From NCBI RefSeq assembly GCF_900091595.1, contig NZ_FMCW01000005.1, positions 62,001 to 126,000 on the forward strand: a stretch of 64,000 nucleotides of DNA. The letters are read 5' to 3'. This document shows positions 16,609 to 25,765 of this stretch, one piece after another. Under the pieces are notes generated by a model, which saw only the letters and a list, made by a program, of their open reading frames with translations, had not been told where the DNA came from and did no database searches. Numbering within the stretch: the first letter of the stretch is position 1; every line of letters starts with the position of its first letter. Made by a program: the position numbers and the translations under genes. The DNA is from Micromonospora haikouensis (GTDB lineage: Bacteria > Actinomycetota > Actinomycetes > Mycobacteriales > Micromonosporaceae).

Positions 16609-17424
16609 ATGGACGCCACCAGCCAGCGCTTTCTGATGTGCCGGCCGACGTACTTCGCCGTCGACTACGCGATCAACCCCTGGATGGACCCGACCGCCCC
16701 CGTCGACGCCGGGCTGGCCGTGCGGCAGTGGGAGCGGCTCCGGCAGGTCTACCGCGAGCTGGGCCACACCGTCGAGGAGATCGTGCCCGTCCCCGGCCTG
16801 CCCGACATGGTCTTCGCCGCCAACGGCGGCACCGTGATCGACGGCAAGGCGATGTCCGTGCAGTTCCGCGACCCGCAGCGCGCCGACGAGGCCCCCGCGT
16901 ACCGGGCCTGGTTCGCCAGCGCGGGCTTCGAGCTGCACGACCCGAAGCACGTCAACGAGGGCGAGGGCGACGTCCTGCTCGCCGGGGACGTGCTGCTCGC
17001 CGGCACCGGGTTCCGCACGGCGCACGCCTCGCACGCCCAACTCCAGGAGGTCTTCGGCTACCCGGTGATCACCCTCCAGCTGGTCGACCCCCGCTTCTAC
17101 CACCTGGACACCGCGCTCACCGTGCTCGACGAGCGCACCGTGGCGTACCTGCCGGAGGCGTTCTCGCCCGGCAGCCGGGCCGCGCTGCGCCGCCTCTTCC
17201 CCGACGCCGTCCACGCCACCGCCGCCGACGCCGAGGTGCTCGGCCTCAACGCCGTCAGCGACGGCCGGCACGTGGTGCTGCCCGAGCAGGCCACCGGCCT
17301 GGCCGCGCAACTGCGCGACCGGGGCTACGAGACCATCGGGGTGGACCTGTCCGAGCTGCGCAAGGCCGGCGGCGGACCGAAGTGCTGCACGTTGCGACTC
17401 CGTCAGGGAAAGGCGAGCAAGTGA
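16609..17424 (+). CDS. ddaH: Dimethylargininase (DDAH)
   Basis: A 271-residue amidinotransferase-fold enzyme hydrolysing N-omega-methylated arginines to citrulline and methylamines. Key elements: FLMCRPTYFAVDYAINPWMD at the N-terminus, MVFAANGG, catalytic His165 in FYHLDTALT, and the C-terminal nucleophile in GPKCCTLRL (Cys259/260). The ATG 16609 is chosen; an in-frame GTG at 16603 with GGGAG 7 bases upstream is an equally good start. The gene overlaps the ornithine aminotransferase by 4 bases (GTGA), so the pair is translationally coupled. Together they suggest arginine-derivative or ornithine catabolism toward glutamate; a plain arginine deiminase-like activity is a less likely alternative. 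Confidence 0.88.
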   Translation: MDATSQRFLMCRPTYFAVDYAINPWMDPTAPVDAGLAVRQWERLRQVYRELGHTVEEIVPVPGLPDMVFAANGGTVIDGKAMSVQFRDPQRADEAPAYRAWFASAGFELHDPKHVNEGEGDVLLAGDVLLAGTGFRTAHASHAQLQEVFGYPVITLQLVDPRFYHLDTALTVLDERTVAYLPEAFSPGSRAALRRLFPDAVHATAADAEVLGLNAVSDGRHVVLPEQATGLAAQLRDRGYETIGVDLSELRKAGGGPKCCTLRLRQGKASK

Positions 17425-18638
17425 TCGTGGAAGACATGCTGCGGACGCCGGGGGCGGTCCGGGACGCCGAGCGCCACACCGCGCACAACTACCACCCGCT
17501 GCCGGTGGTGGTCAGCTCCGCCGAGGGCGCCTGGCTCACCGACGTCGACGGGCGGCGCTACCTGGACTGCCTCGCCGGATACTCGGCGCTCAACTTCGGT
17601 CACCGGCACCCCCGGCTGATCGCCGCCGCGCACGCGCAGCTCGACCGGCTGACCCTCACCAGCCGGGCGTTCATCCACGACCAGTTCGCCGACTTCTGCC
17701 GGGAGCTGGCCGAGCTGTGCGGCAAGGACATGGTCCTGCCGATGAACACCGGCGCGGAGGCCGTCGAGACCGGGATCAAGGTGGCCCGCAAGTGGGGCTA
17801 CCGGGTCAAGGGCGTCCCGGCCGGGCAGGCGAACATCGTGGTGGCCGAGGGCAACTTCCACGGGCGTACGACCACCATCGTGAGCTTCTCCACGGATGAG
17901 GACGCGCGCGCCGACTTCGGGCCGTACACGCCGGGCTTCACCGTGGTCCCCTACGGCGACCTGGCGGCGCTGGAGGCGGCGATCGACGACGACACCGTGG
18001 CCGTGCTGCTGGAGCCGATCCAGGGCGAGCAGGGCGTCGTGGTGCCGCCGGCCGGCTACCTGCCGGGCGTACGGCGGGTCTGCACCGAGCGCAACGTGCT
18101 GTTCGTCGCCGACGAGATCCAGTCCGGCCTGGGTCGCACCGGGGCGACGTTCGCCTGCGACCACGACGACGTCGTGCCCGACATGTACCTGCTGGGCAAG
18201 GCGCTGGGCGGCGGCATCGTGCCCGTCTCCGCGGTCGCCGCGAACGCCGACGTGCTCGGGGTGCTCCAGCCCGGCCAGCACGGCTCGACGTTCGGCGGCA
18301 ACCCGCTGGCCTGCGCGGTGGCCACCGAGGTCGTCCGGCTGCTGGCCACCGGCGAGTTCCAGCGCCAGTCGGCGGAGCTGGGCGAGCGGCTGCACGCCGG
18401 GCTGCGCGGCCTCGTCGGCCGGGGCCTCGTCGCCGTGCGGGGCCGGGGGCTCTGGGCCGGCCTCGACATCGACCCGGCGCTGATGACCGGCCGGCAGGCG
18501 TGCGAGCGGCTGATGGCCCGTGGCGTGCTGGCCAAGGACACCCACGGCTCCACGATCCGGCTCGCCCCGCCGCTGGTCATCACCGCCGAGGAGATCGACC
18601 ACGCGGTCGCCCAGCTCGCCGCCGTGCTGGCCGACTGA
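17421..18638 (+). CDS. rocD: Ornithine aminotransferase
   Basis: A 405-residue class III PLP enzyme converting ornithine and 2-oxoglutarate to glutamate semialdehyde and glutamate. Visible motifs: MNTGAEAVETGIKVARKWGY (PLP phosphate loop), GNFHGRTTTIVSFS, LLEPIQGEQGVVVPP, FVADEIQSGLGRTG (Asp contacting the pyridine N), and LLGKALGGG with the Schiff-base Lys. The NYHPLPVV segment near the start is typical of RocD. The GTG start at 17421 overlaps the ddaH stop and has GGAAAGG upstream. A strong hairpin terminator follows. Confidence 0.9.
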   Translation: MIVEDMLRTPGAVRDAERHTAHNYHPLPVVVSSAEGAWLTDVDGRRYLDCLAGYSALNFGHRHPRLIAAAHAQLDRLTLTSRAFIHDQFADFCRELAELCGKDMVLPMNTGAEAVETGIKVARKWGYRVKGVPAGQANIVVAEGNFHGRTTTIVSFSTDEDARADFGPYTPGFTVVPYGDLAALEAAIDDDTVAVLLEPIQGEQGVVVPPAGYLPGVRRVCTERNVLFVADEIQSGLGRTGATFACDHDDVVPDMYLLGKALGGGIVPVSAVAANADVLGVLQPGQHGSTFGGNPLACAVATEVVRLLATGEFQRQSAELGERLHAGLRGLVGRGLVAVRGRGLWAGLDIDPALMTGRQACERLMARGVLAKDTHGSTIRLAPPLVITAEEIDHAVAQLAAVLAD

Positions 18639-18649
18639 CCGTACGACGT

Positions 18650-18683
18650 CGGCGGGCGTCGGGCCACGGCCCGGCGCCCGCCG
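18650..18683. terminator. Hairpin terminator between rocD and the FHA gene
   Basis: Arms of 16 bases (18650-18665 and 18668-18683) pair at 15 of 16 positions around a two-base AC centre. It lies 12 bases after each converging stop codon, so it can serve both strands. There is no U-tract, as usual in actinobacteria. Confidence 0.65.
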
Positions 18684-18694
18684 GCGCAGCCGGC

Positions 18695-19897
18695 TCAGGG
18701 CCGGGGCAGGCGCATCGCCATCGTCGGAGCCTCGGCCATCACCGAGGTCGGGGTGAACGGCGCACCCGAGGGCAGCTCGTCGGCGCGGCCGACCTGCACC
18801 CCCGGATACAGCTCGACCATGTCCCCGGCGGACAACACCCGCGACTGCTGCGGCTTGAGCGCGATCCGGTCCGCCTCCGTCATCGAGCCGCCGGGGCGGA
18901 TCCCCGACCCGTTGGTGCTCACGTCGGTGACGATCACCTCTCCTCGACCACTCCGGCTCGGCGCGTCTGACGCCGCGCCGCGACCCGGAGCAGTCGCCCG
19001 CAGCTCGAAGCGGACGTGGCCACGGCTGATCCAGCGCCGCGCCTCGTCGTTGAGCCACTGGCCGAGCACGATCCCGCCCTGCTGCTCCGGCGCGCGCCCG
19101 ACCAGCACCGGCTGCTCCTCGGTGAGCACGAACCGGCGGCGGATCAGCCCGCCGATGCGTACGGCCAGCACCTCCGTGCGCGGCCGGGGCCCGGCGTCGC
19201 CGAGCCGTGCGCCGTGCCGGGGGCAGGTCGGCACGCCGCCGCGCAGGGAGGGCGGCGGCTGCCCGGCCGGGGCCCGCTCGACCCGGGCCAGGTCGGCGAA
19301 CGCGCCGCCGCCCCCGCCGCCGCCGAACAGCGCGCAGCCCGGCTCGGGGCAGCGCCACTGCCGGGCCAGCAGCTTCTCCCCCGTCGCCGAGCGGGTGCCG
19401 GCGACCGGCACGTTGCCGCCGCCGACGTGGGCGATGAACACCGGCCCGCCCGCGCCGGGCACCGGGGCGAGCACCCGGCCGGGCTGCTCGACGGTCCACG
19501 GGAACCGGCCGCGCAGGCCGTCGAAGCGGGCCCGACTGAGCACCGGCAGCCCCAGCAGGTCGGCGACCTCCAGCATCCGGTCGCCCGGGTGGTCGAGCAC
19601 CTCCACCAGGCCGTCGTCGGCCCAGCGGCGCACCACCATCCGCTCGTTGGAGGTGAGGTCGGCGTCGGAGAGCAGGGCCCGGTGCACGATCGCGTACACC
19701 GGGACGCTGTCCTCCTCCAGGTCGCGGGCGAGCGCGTCGATCACCATGCCGAGCCGGAGCAGGTTCGCCGGCCGGCCGCCGTCGAGGTCCTGGTAGCGGA
19801 TCACCTCGGCCAGGTCGAGGACGGCCCGCGCCAGCGACGGGTCGGTGCAGACCCGCCCCTCGATGGCGTCGAGCACCTTGCTGATCTCGAATCTCAT
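18695..19897 (-). CDS. FHA domain protein with putative zinc-binding insert
   Basis: A 400-residue cytoplasmic protein. The C-terminal FHA phosphothreonine-binding domain (about residues 265-385) has VLVGRAPEQ, ISRGHVRFEL (the conserved Ser and His) and VTDVSTNGSGI with the binding Asn. The middle contains two Cys pairs with His, in CPEPGCALF and CPRHGARL, that may bind zinc. The N-terminal ~130 residues (SKVLDAIEGRVCTDPSLARAV, SDADLTSNERMVVRRWADD) form a helical domain I cannot assign. Its ATG overlaps the stop of the upstream pterin dehydratase gene (ATGA). It probably reads Ser/Thr-kinase signals; a partner kinase is not adjacent, the nearest being at 27.8 kb. Confidence 0.82.
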   Translation of the reverse strand: MRFEISKVLDAIEGRVCTDPSLARAVLDLAEVIRYQDLDGGRPANLLRLGMVIDALARDLEEDSVPVYAIVHRALLSDADLTSNERMVVRRWADDGLVEVLDHPGDRMLEVADLLGLPVLSRARFDGLRGRFPWTVEQPGRVLAPVPGAGGPVFIAHVGGGNVPVAGTRSATGEKLLARQWRCPEPGCALFGGGGGGGAFADLARVERAPAGQPPPSLRGGVPTCPRHGARLGDAGPRPRTEVLAVRIGGLIRRRFVLTEEQPVLVGRAPEQQGGIVLGQWLNDEARRWISRGHVRFELRATAPGRGAASDAPSRSGRGEVIVTDVSTNGSGIRPGGSMTEADRIALKPQQSRVLSAGDMVELYPGVQVGRADELPSGAPFTPTSVMAEAPTMAMRLPRP

Positions 19898-20187
19898 CGG
19901 GCACTCCGGAGAATGTCGTCGATGCGCCGCGCCAGCTCCAGGTCCCGGTGGGTGACCCCGCCGGCCGAGTGGGTGACGCAGCGGAAGGTGAGGGTCCGCC
20001 ACCGGATGTCGATGTCGGGGTGGTGGTCGAGCTCCTCGGCCACCTCGGCGACCCGGTCGACCACCGAGACGGCCGCCGGGAAGCTCCCCAGCTCGGCGGT
20101 GCGGCTGATCCCGGTGGGATCACCCGTCCAGCCGGCCAGGCCGCCCAGCCCGTCTCGCACCGCCTCGGCGGTGAGCACGTCTGCCAT
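19894..20187 (-). CDS. 4a-hydroxytetrahydrobiopterin (pterin-4a-carbinolamine) dehydratase
   Basis: A 97-residue PCD/DCoH-family protein. The active-site segment is LDHHPDIDIRWRTLTFRCVTHSAGGVTHRDLELARRID, with the HH pair and the later TH residues that catalyse dehydration of 4a-hydroxy-tetrahydropterin. In animals and some bacteria it recycles the cofactor of aromatic amino acid hydroxylases; in many actinobacteria no hydroxylase partner is known and the protein may serve molybdopterin or folate chemistry. It is translationally coupled to the FHA gene by a 4-base overlap. Confidence 0.85.
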   Translation of the reverse strand: MADVLTAEAVRDGLGGLAGWTGDPTGISRTAELGSFPAAVSVVDRVAEVAEELDHHPDIDIRWRTLTFRCVTHSAGGVTHRDLELARRIDDILRSAR

Positions 20188-20391
20188 GGCCAGACCCTAC
20201 CGCCAGGGGACCGACGGGCCGGTCCGACGTGCGCCGGCATCGACGCCCGCCGGTCGGTGCCGGCCGCTAGGCTGAGCGCCGACTCGGGCCGGCGGGGGCG
20301 GTGACGCCCGGCCGGCGCCTGACCGACGCCTTCCGACCGGGCCGGGGCGGGCGTGCTGTCGCGGCCGGCCCCGGCCCCGGCCGCGTCCCGC

Positions 20392-21438
20392 TCAGCCCCG
20401 CAGCGGGCGGCCCACCTCGTGCAGATGGGCCAGCGCCTGCCGGTACGACTCGACCAGCCCGGTCTCGACGTACGGCACCCCGTGCTCGGCGCAGTACGCC
20501 CGCACGATCGGCCGGGCCCGGCGCAGGTTGCCCCGGGGCATGTTGGGGAAGAGGTGGTGCTCGATCTGGTAGTTGAGCCCGCCCAGCGCGACGTCGACGA
20601 ACCAGCCGCCCCGCACGTTGCGCGAGGTGAGCACCTGCTTGCGCAGGAAGTCCAGCTCCTCGCCGGCCCTCGGCATCGGCATGCCCTTGTGGTTGGGGGC
20701 GAACGCGCACCCCATGTAGAGCCCCCACAGCCCCTGGTGCACGGCGACGAACGCCAGCGCCTTCCCCGGCGGCAGCACCGCGAACAGCAGGCCGAGATAG
20801 CCGGCCGCGTGCAGCGCGAGCAGCAGCCCCTCGACGGCCCGGTGCCGCACCGGGGTGGCGTACCGGCCGTCGGGGGCGCGGCCGAGCAGCGCCCGCACGC
20901 TCGCCACGTGCAGGGCCAGCCCCTCCAGCAGCAGCATCGGGAAGAACAGCCACGCCTGCCGCCGGGCCAGCCGCCGGCCGATGCCCCGGGTCGCGGCGGC
21001 CTGCTCGTACGACCAGACCAGCGCCCCGGCACCGACGTCCGGGTCCTCGTCGTGGTGGTTGGGGTTGGCGTGGTGCCGGTTGTGCTTGTCGACCCACCAG
21101 CCGTAGCTGAGCCCGACCGCCAGGTTGCCGGCGAGCAGCCCGGCCGCCTCGCTCGGGCCCCGGCGGCGGAACATCTGCCGGTGGCCGGCGTCGTGCCCGA
21201 GGAACGCCACCTGGGTGGTGGCCACGGCCAGGCCGGCCGCCACCAGCAGTTGCCACCAGGAGTCGCCGACCAGCGGCACCGCCACCCAGCCGGCGACGAA
21301 GGCCGCCAGGGTCAGGGCGATCCGGACGGCGTACCCGGCGGGCCGGCGGTCGAGCAGGCCCGCCCCGCTGACCAGTCGGGACAGTCGGGCGTAGTCGCTG
21401 CCCCGCCGGGCCGGCGGGTCCGCTGTCGCTGCAAGCAT
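20392..21438 (-). CDS. Membrane fatty acid (acyl-CoA/lipid) desaturase
   Basis: A 348-residue integral-membrane di-iron desaturase. All three histidine boxes are present: GHDAGH (HxxxH), HNRHHANPN (HxxHH) and QIEHHLFP (QxxHH). The last box, with Gln, is typical of front-end or linoleoyl-CoA-type desaturases and mycobacterial DesA3-like proteins. Four membrane spans flank the boxes (for example LTLAAFVAGWVAVPLVG and GLLLALHAAGYLGLLFAVL). No N-terminal cytochrome b5 domain, so electrons must come from a separate ferredoxin or reductase. The ATG 21438 has GGAG 8 bases upstream. It adjusts membrane fluidity, probably in response to cold; no regulatory site is evident. Confidence 0.88.
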   Translation of the reverse strand: MLAATADPPARRGSDYARLSRLVSGAGLLDRRPAGYAVRIALTLAAFVAGWVAVPLVGDSWWQLLVAAGLAVATTQVAFLGHDAGHRQMFRRRGPSEAAGLLAGNLAVGLSYGWWVDKHNRHHANPNHHDEDPDVGAGALVWSYEQAAATRGIGRRLARRQAWLFFPMLLLEGLALHVASVRALLGRAPDGRYATPVRHRAVEGLLLALHAAGYLGLLFAVLPPGKALAFVAVHQGLWGLYMGCAFAPNHKGMPMPRAGEELDFLRKQVLTSRNVRGGWFVDVALGGLNYQIEHHLFPNMPRGNLRRARPIVRAYCAEHGVPYVETGLVESYRQALAHLHEVGRPLRG

Positions 21439-21626
21439 GATGTGAGCTCCCCGCACGTCGGCACCCGGGCCACGCCGGACGGCGGGCCCTGTGCCGAGTC
21501 TCGCGGCAACAGTAGCCGTGGGTAACCCGGCGAGCACCCGCATCCGGGGTAGGGGGCTCCCTACCCCCGGGCGGGGGCCGGCACGGGCAGCCCCGTCCGC
21601 CCCACCGGCCCCACCCGGTCGGCCCG

Positions 21627-24600
21627 TCAGCTCATCCGCCCCACCGCCGCCCGGAACCGGGCCAGGTCGCGGCGGCGTCGCTCGTACGTCGCGGCCAGGC
21701 CGATCAGCGCCAGCCCGCCGACCGCGAGGAAGATCCACCGGGGCAGCAGGTCCCAGCCGCGGGCCAGCTCGTGCAGCGCGAGCAGGACGAGGGTGACCCC
21801 GCCCAGCAGCACCGGGGCCTGCCAGCGGCGGGCCGCGCCGGCCAGCACCACGGCCAGCGCGCCGGCCCCGAGCAGCAGCCGCCGCCAGGGCTGCGGATCG
21901 GGCGCGAACAGCACCGACACCCCGCTGGGCAGCAGCGCGGCGACCAGCCCCGGCCCGAGCGCGAGCCAGCTGTTCAGGCCCGGCCGGGTGCGCAGGGCCA
22001 CCGCGCCCGCGGCCAGGGCCAGGCCCGCCGCCGGCAGGGTGTACGCCTCCAGCAGCACCACCCCGCCCGCGATCAGCAGCAGCCACGCGCCGAGCAGCTC
22101 GCTGCCCCCGGCGACGCCCGCGAACGCCCAGCGCCACCCGGCCGGCTCGCCCCGGCGCAGCAGCCGCAGCCCCACGGCGGCCCCCCAGAGCACGCAGACC
22201 ACGGCGGCGTACCGGGGTGACCCGGCGGCCAGCAGCACCGCCAGCAGGGCCACCGCCTGGGCTGCCACGTCGAGCACCCGGCCCCGGATCGGGTCGACGC
22301 CGGACGGGAGGGCGGCGGCGGCCAGGGCCAGCACCGCCACCGCCAGCACGGCGAAGGAGGCCGTACGCAGCGGCAGGCTCGCCGCCAGCGCGGCGGTGAC
22401 CGCGAACCCGGTCGCCGACCCGACCGCCGTCAGGGCGGCGGCCAGCCGGGCCGCGCCCGTCCGGCCCGCGACGGCGGCCACCACGCCGGCCACCACCAGC
22501 GCCCCGAGGCCGGCGAGGGTGCCGGCCCGGGTGGCGAGCAGCCCGCCCAGCCCGGTCACGGTGGCCACCAGCCCCACCGGCACGGTGACCGCGACGAGCA
22601 GCGGCCGGGGCCGGGCCAGGGCGGCGGCCAGCAGGGCGGCCACCCCGGTCGCCAGCAGCACCGCCGGCACCACCGGCCACGGCGTGCCGGCGGCGGCGAG
22701 CAGCACCGGCAGCGCCGCCGCGGCGAACGGCAGCGCGGACAGCGCCGCGTCGGCCCACCCCGCCGCCGCCCCGGGCGGCTGCCCGCCGGACGACGTGGGC
22801 AGCCCCGCCCCGGGCGGGAACCCGTCCCCGCCGATCGGAGTCGCGGAACGCCCCGGGCCGGGCGTGCGGCCCGCCAGCGCAGCGGCCAGGGTCAGCACGA
22901 GCAGGGCCACGCCGGCCGGGGTGGCCCCCGGGACCGGGCCGCCGGTGGGCGCGCCGGACCACGGCGCGGCCACCTCCCCGTACGGGGCGACGAGCACCCG
23001 CGCGAGCACCCCGGCGGCGGCGAACAGCGCCACCGCGAGCAGGCCGAGGCCGCTGACCAGCGGCGCTCCCGTCGGCCGGGTGCCCGGCCCGGCGAGCACG
23101 GTCAGCAGGACCACCACCGCGGCGTAGAGCGCCACCGGCTCGTCGACCCGTACGACCAGGGGGGCCAGCGCCACCAGCGCGGACCCGGCGGCGAAGGCGA
23201 CGGAGGCGTACCCGGTCAGCTCGGGCCATCGGCGGCGGACGGCGACCAGCGCGACCAGCGGCAGCCCGACGGCGGCGAGGGCGGCCCGCGCCTGCCACCA
23301 GGGCGGCACCCCGGCGGCGAAGAGCGCGACGGTGACCGCCGCCGGCACCGCCAGCAGCGCGGCGGCCAGGGCGGCCCCCGCGACGCCCCGCCGGGTGCCG
23401 CCGGCCCGCCGGCCCAGGGCGGCGACGGCCAGCCCGAGCGGGACGACCGCGCCGAGCAGCGCCGCCTCCCCGGCCGGGTAGGCCAGGCCGACCAGGAGCG
23501 CGTGCCCGACCAGCGCCGCACCGGCGACCGCCGCCGCCAGCACGCCCCACCAGGGCTGGGCCCGGGTGACGGCGAACAGCAGCAGCCCCGCGCCGACGAC
23601 CAGGCCGGCGGCCGGCACCGCCGACCACGGCAGCGGCCCGACGCCCGACACCCCGAGGGTGGCGAACGCGACCGCGACCACCCCGATCACCGGCCAGGCC
23701 ACCCGGGGCAGCAGCGCCGCCAGGGCGACCGCCGCCAGGGCCACGGCCACCGGCACCTGCCACCCCCAGGGCAGGTGCGGACCCGGGCCGACGCCCGACC
23801 AGGGCGGCAGCACCCGACCCACCGCGACCGCGCCGAGCAGCACGGCGAGCAGCGCGCCGACCTGCGCCGCCCCGGCGGCGACCACCAGGGCACCGGCCCT
23901 CGGCCCGGTGCCGACCCGGCGGGGCAGCGCCCGGACCGCCCCGGCCAGCGCCAGCGCGACGAGCGCCGTGGCCAGCGTCAGCAGTCCCGAGCGCAGCTCC
24001 GCCACCGGGCGCAGCAGCGCGAGGCCGAGCACCGGGACCAGCGCCCCCGCCGCGGCGGCGCGGAACAACCGGCCGCCGGCGACCAGCGCCGCGCCGAGCA
24101 GGGCCAGGCTGACCAGGAGCAGGGGCCCGCCGGCCAGCAGCGGCGACCCGGCGGCCCGGCCCACGGCGAGCGGCACCAGCGCGCAGCCGGCCGCGACGAG
24201 GAGCGCGCCGCCGTAGCCGAGCCAGGCCAGCACCCGGCCGGCGGCGGGGGCCGACCCCCCGGCGGCCCCCGCCCCGACCGGCGCTCCCCCGACCGGCGCT
24301 CCCCCGACCGGCACCTCCCCGAGCGGCGCTGACGCCGACGCCGCTGCCGGCTGGACCGGCGACCCCGGCGGGGCCGGCGTCGGCGCCGGGGCCCGGTCGC
24401 GCAGGGCGGCGACCACGACGAGGTTCAGCGCCGCGACGCCGACGAACACCACCGTCCAACCGGCGGCCGACGGGTGGGCCGGGCCGGCCAGCAGCGGCAG
24501 CACCGGCTGCACGGTGAACAACGCCGCGAACCACGGCACCGTCAGCCGGGTCAGCCGGCCGTAGCCCGCCGCCAGCGCCGCGCTGACCCCCCCGACCAGC

Positions 24601-25388
24601 GCGGCGTAGCGGGCACCGGGCCAGCCGGCCACCCCGAACAGGTCCACCGACCAGGCGGCGTACCCGTCGAGCACCACCAGCAGCAGCCCCACGGCGGCGA
24701 ACGTCTCCGCCGTGCCGCGCAGCCCGCGCCGCGCCGCGACCGGCGGGACGGCCAGGGCGAGCGCGGTGAACGCGAGCAGGATCAGCGCCCGGCCGGCGAC
24801 GCCCACCGTGGCCCAGGCGACCGCCGTGAAGACCACCGCCGCCGTGCCGAGCAGCAGGCCGCCGAGCACGAAGAGCAGCCCCTGCACGGTGCGGGTGGAG
24901 GTCTCCGCCCCGCCGACCTGCGCCGGCACCGCCCCGAACGGCGCGGACGGCACCGCCCCGACCGGCGCGGGCAGCACCGGGCCGGGCAGCCGCACGGCCG
25001 GACCCGGCGGCTGCGCCTGCTGGCCGGGCACCGGCAGCGCCGGGCCGGACGGCCGCACCTGCTGCCCGGCCGCCGGCACGGGAGCCGGTGCGACGAGGGG
25101 CGGCGGGGCGGGAACCGGCCCGGCCGGGCGCGGGGCACCGACCGGGGTCGCCGCCCGGACCCGGGCCGCCAGGTCCGCCCGGCGGACCTGCGCCGACCGC
25201 ACCGCCTCGACCAGTTCGACGTACGCCCGCCGGGCCTGCTCCGCCCGCCCGGAGAGCACGGCGATCTCCCGGTCGAGCCGGATCACCTCGGCCGCGGTCG
25301 GGTCGGGGGCCCGCCCGCAGCGCCGGCAGCCGACGCTCAGGTCGGCCGGGGCGCCACACGCCGGGCAGGGGTAGCCACTCGTGTCCAC
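21627..25388 (-). CDS. Very large polytopic membrane protein with N-terminal zinc ribbon (SCO7613-like)
   Basis: A 1253-residue protein. It begins with a zinc-ribbon signature (YPCPACGAP...VGCRRCGRAP, two CxxC pairs), then a short coiled coil (about residues 35-70), then a Pro/Val/Gly-rich linker to about residue 155, then more than 25 hydrophobic segments in near-continuous succession to residue ~1230 and a charged C-terminal end (YERRRRDLARFRAAVGRMS). Such proteins are recorded in actinobacteria as SCO7613 C-terminal-domain membrane proteins; no activity is known. Ala, Leu, Val and Gly dominate, and codon usage matches neighbours. It follows cutA by 47 bases and may belong to the same transcript. 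Confidence 0.8.
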   Translation of the reverse strand: MDTSGYPCPACGAPADLSVGCRRCGRAPDPTAAEVIRLDREIAVLSGRAEQARRAYVELVEAVRSAQVRRADLAARVRAATPVGAPRPAGPVPAPPPLVAPAPVPAAGQQVRPSGPALPVPGQQAQPPGPAVRLPGPVLPAPVGAVPSAPFGAVPAQVGGAETSTRTVQGLLFVLGGLLLGTAAVVFTAVAWATVGVAGRALILLAFTALALAVPPVAARRGLRGTAETFAAVGLLLVVLDGYAAWSVDLFGVAGWPGARYAALVGGVSAALAAGYGRLTRLTVPWFAALFTVQPVLPLLAGPAHPSAAGWTVVFVGVAALNLVVVAALRDRAPAPTPAPPGSPVQPAAASASAPLGEVPVGGAPVGGAPVGAGAAGGSAPAAGRVLAWLGYGGALLVAAGCALVPLAVGRAAGSPLLAGGPLLLVSLALLGAALVAGGRLFRAAAAGALVPVLGLALLRPVAELRSGLLTLATALVALALAGAVRALPRRVGTGPRAGALVVAAGAAQVGALLAVLLGAVAVGRVLPPWSGVGPGPHLPWGWQVPVAVALAAVALAALLPRVAWPVIGVVAVAFATLGVSGVGPLPWSAVPAAGLVVGAGLLLFAVTRAQPWWGVLAAAVAGAALVGHALLVGLAYPAGEAALLGAVVPLGLAVAALGRRAGGTRRGVAGAALAAALLAVPAAVTVALFAAGVPPWWQARAALAAVGLPLVALVAVRRRWPELTGYASVAFAAGSALVALAPLVVRVDEPVALYAAVVVLLTVLAGPGTRPTGAPLVSGLGLLAVALFAAAGVLARVLVAPYGEVAAPWSGAPTGGPVPGATPAGVALLVLTLAAALAGRTPGPGRSATPIGGDGFPPGAGLPTSSGGQPPGAAAGWADAALSALPFAAAALPVLLAAAGTPWPVVPAVLLATGVAALLAAALARPRPLLVAVTVPVGLVATVTGLGGLLATRAGTLAGLGALVVAGVVAAVAGRTGAARLAAALTAVGSATGFAVTAALAASLPLRTASFAVLAVAVLALAAAALPSGVDPIRGRVLDVAAQAVALLAVLLAAGSPRYAAVVCVLWGAAVGLRLLRRGEPAGWRWAFAGVAGGSELLGAWLLLIAGGVVLLEAYTLPAAGLALAAGAVALRTRPGLNSWLALGPGLVAALLPSGVSVLFAPDPQPWRRLLLGAGALAVVLAGAARRWQAPVLLGGVTLVLLALHELARGWDLLPRWIFLAVGGLALIGLAATYERRRRDLARFRAAVGRMS

Positions 25389-25435
25389 CCGGCCATCATG
25401 GTGCCCTGGTCAAGCCCCACCCAGAGTGCGCGTAC

Positions 25436-25756
25436 TCAGGGCCGGGTCTGCTCGTGCACCCAGGCCGTGTAGTCGGGGTTGCCGCTGTCCACCCGGGTCA
25501 CCAGCACCTCCGGAACTTCGTACGGATGGCTGAGGCGGATGTGGTCGACCAGCGCCGGAACCCGGTCCGGGGCGGTCTTGAACAGCACCGACCACTCGGT
25601 GGTCGTCTCCACCGCGGACCGCCACCAGTAGGTGCTGTCCACCTGGCCGCCCACCTGCGCGCAGGCGGCCAGCCGACCGGCGACCGCGGCCGCCGCGAGC
25701 ACGTCCGCGACCGAGCGGCTGTCCACCACGGTCGTCACCACGCTGATCTGCTCCAC
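25436..25756 (-). CDS. cutA: CutA-family protein
   Basis: A 106-residue PII-like trimer-forming protein. It has the CutA signatures LAACAQVGG near residue 30, STYWWRSAVETTTEWSVLFKT, and HIRLSHPYEVPEVLVTRV with the conserved SHPYEVPE. The E. coli protein was linked to divalent-cation tolerance, but the biochemical role of the family remains unclear. It begins 9 bases after the acyltransferase gene, implying a common transcript with the phospholipase-like and acyltransferase genes upstream. Confidence 0.9.
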   Translation of the reverse strand: MEQISVVTTVVDSRSVADVLAAAAVAGRLAACAQVGGQVDSTYWWRSAVETTTEWSVLFKTAPDRVPALVDHIRLSHPYEVPEVLVTRVDSGNPDYTAWVHEQTRP

Positions 25757-25765
25757 CAGCGCACC

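Noticed and set aside
20392..25359. 1655-codon minus-strand frame joining the desaturase with upstream DNA
   Set aside because: Only the last 348 codons (to ATG 21438) are protein-like; the rest is the wrong frame of the large membrane-protein gene.
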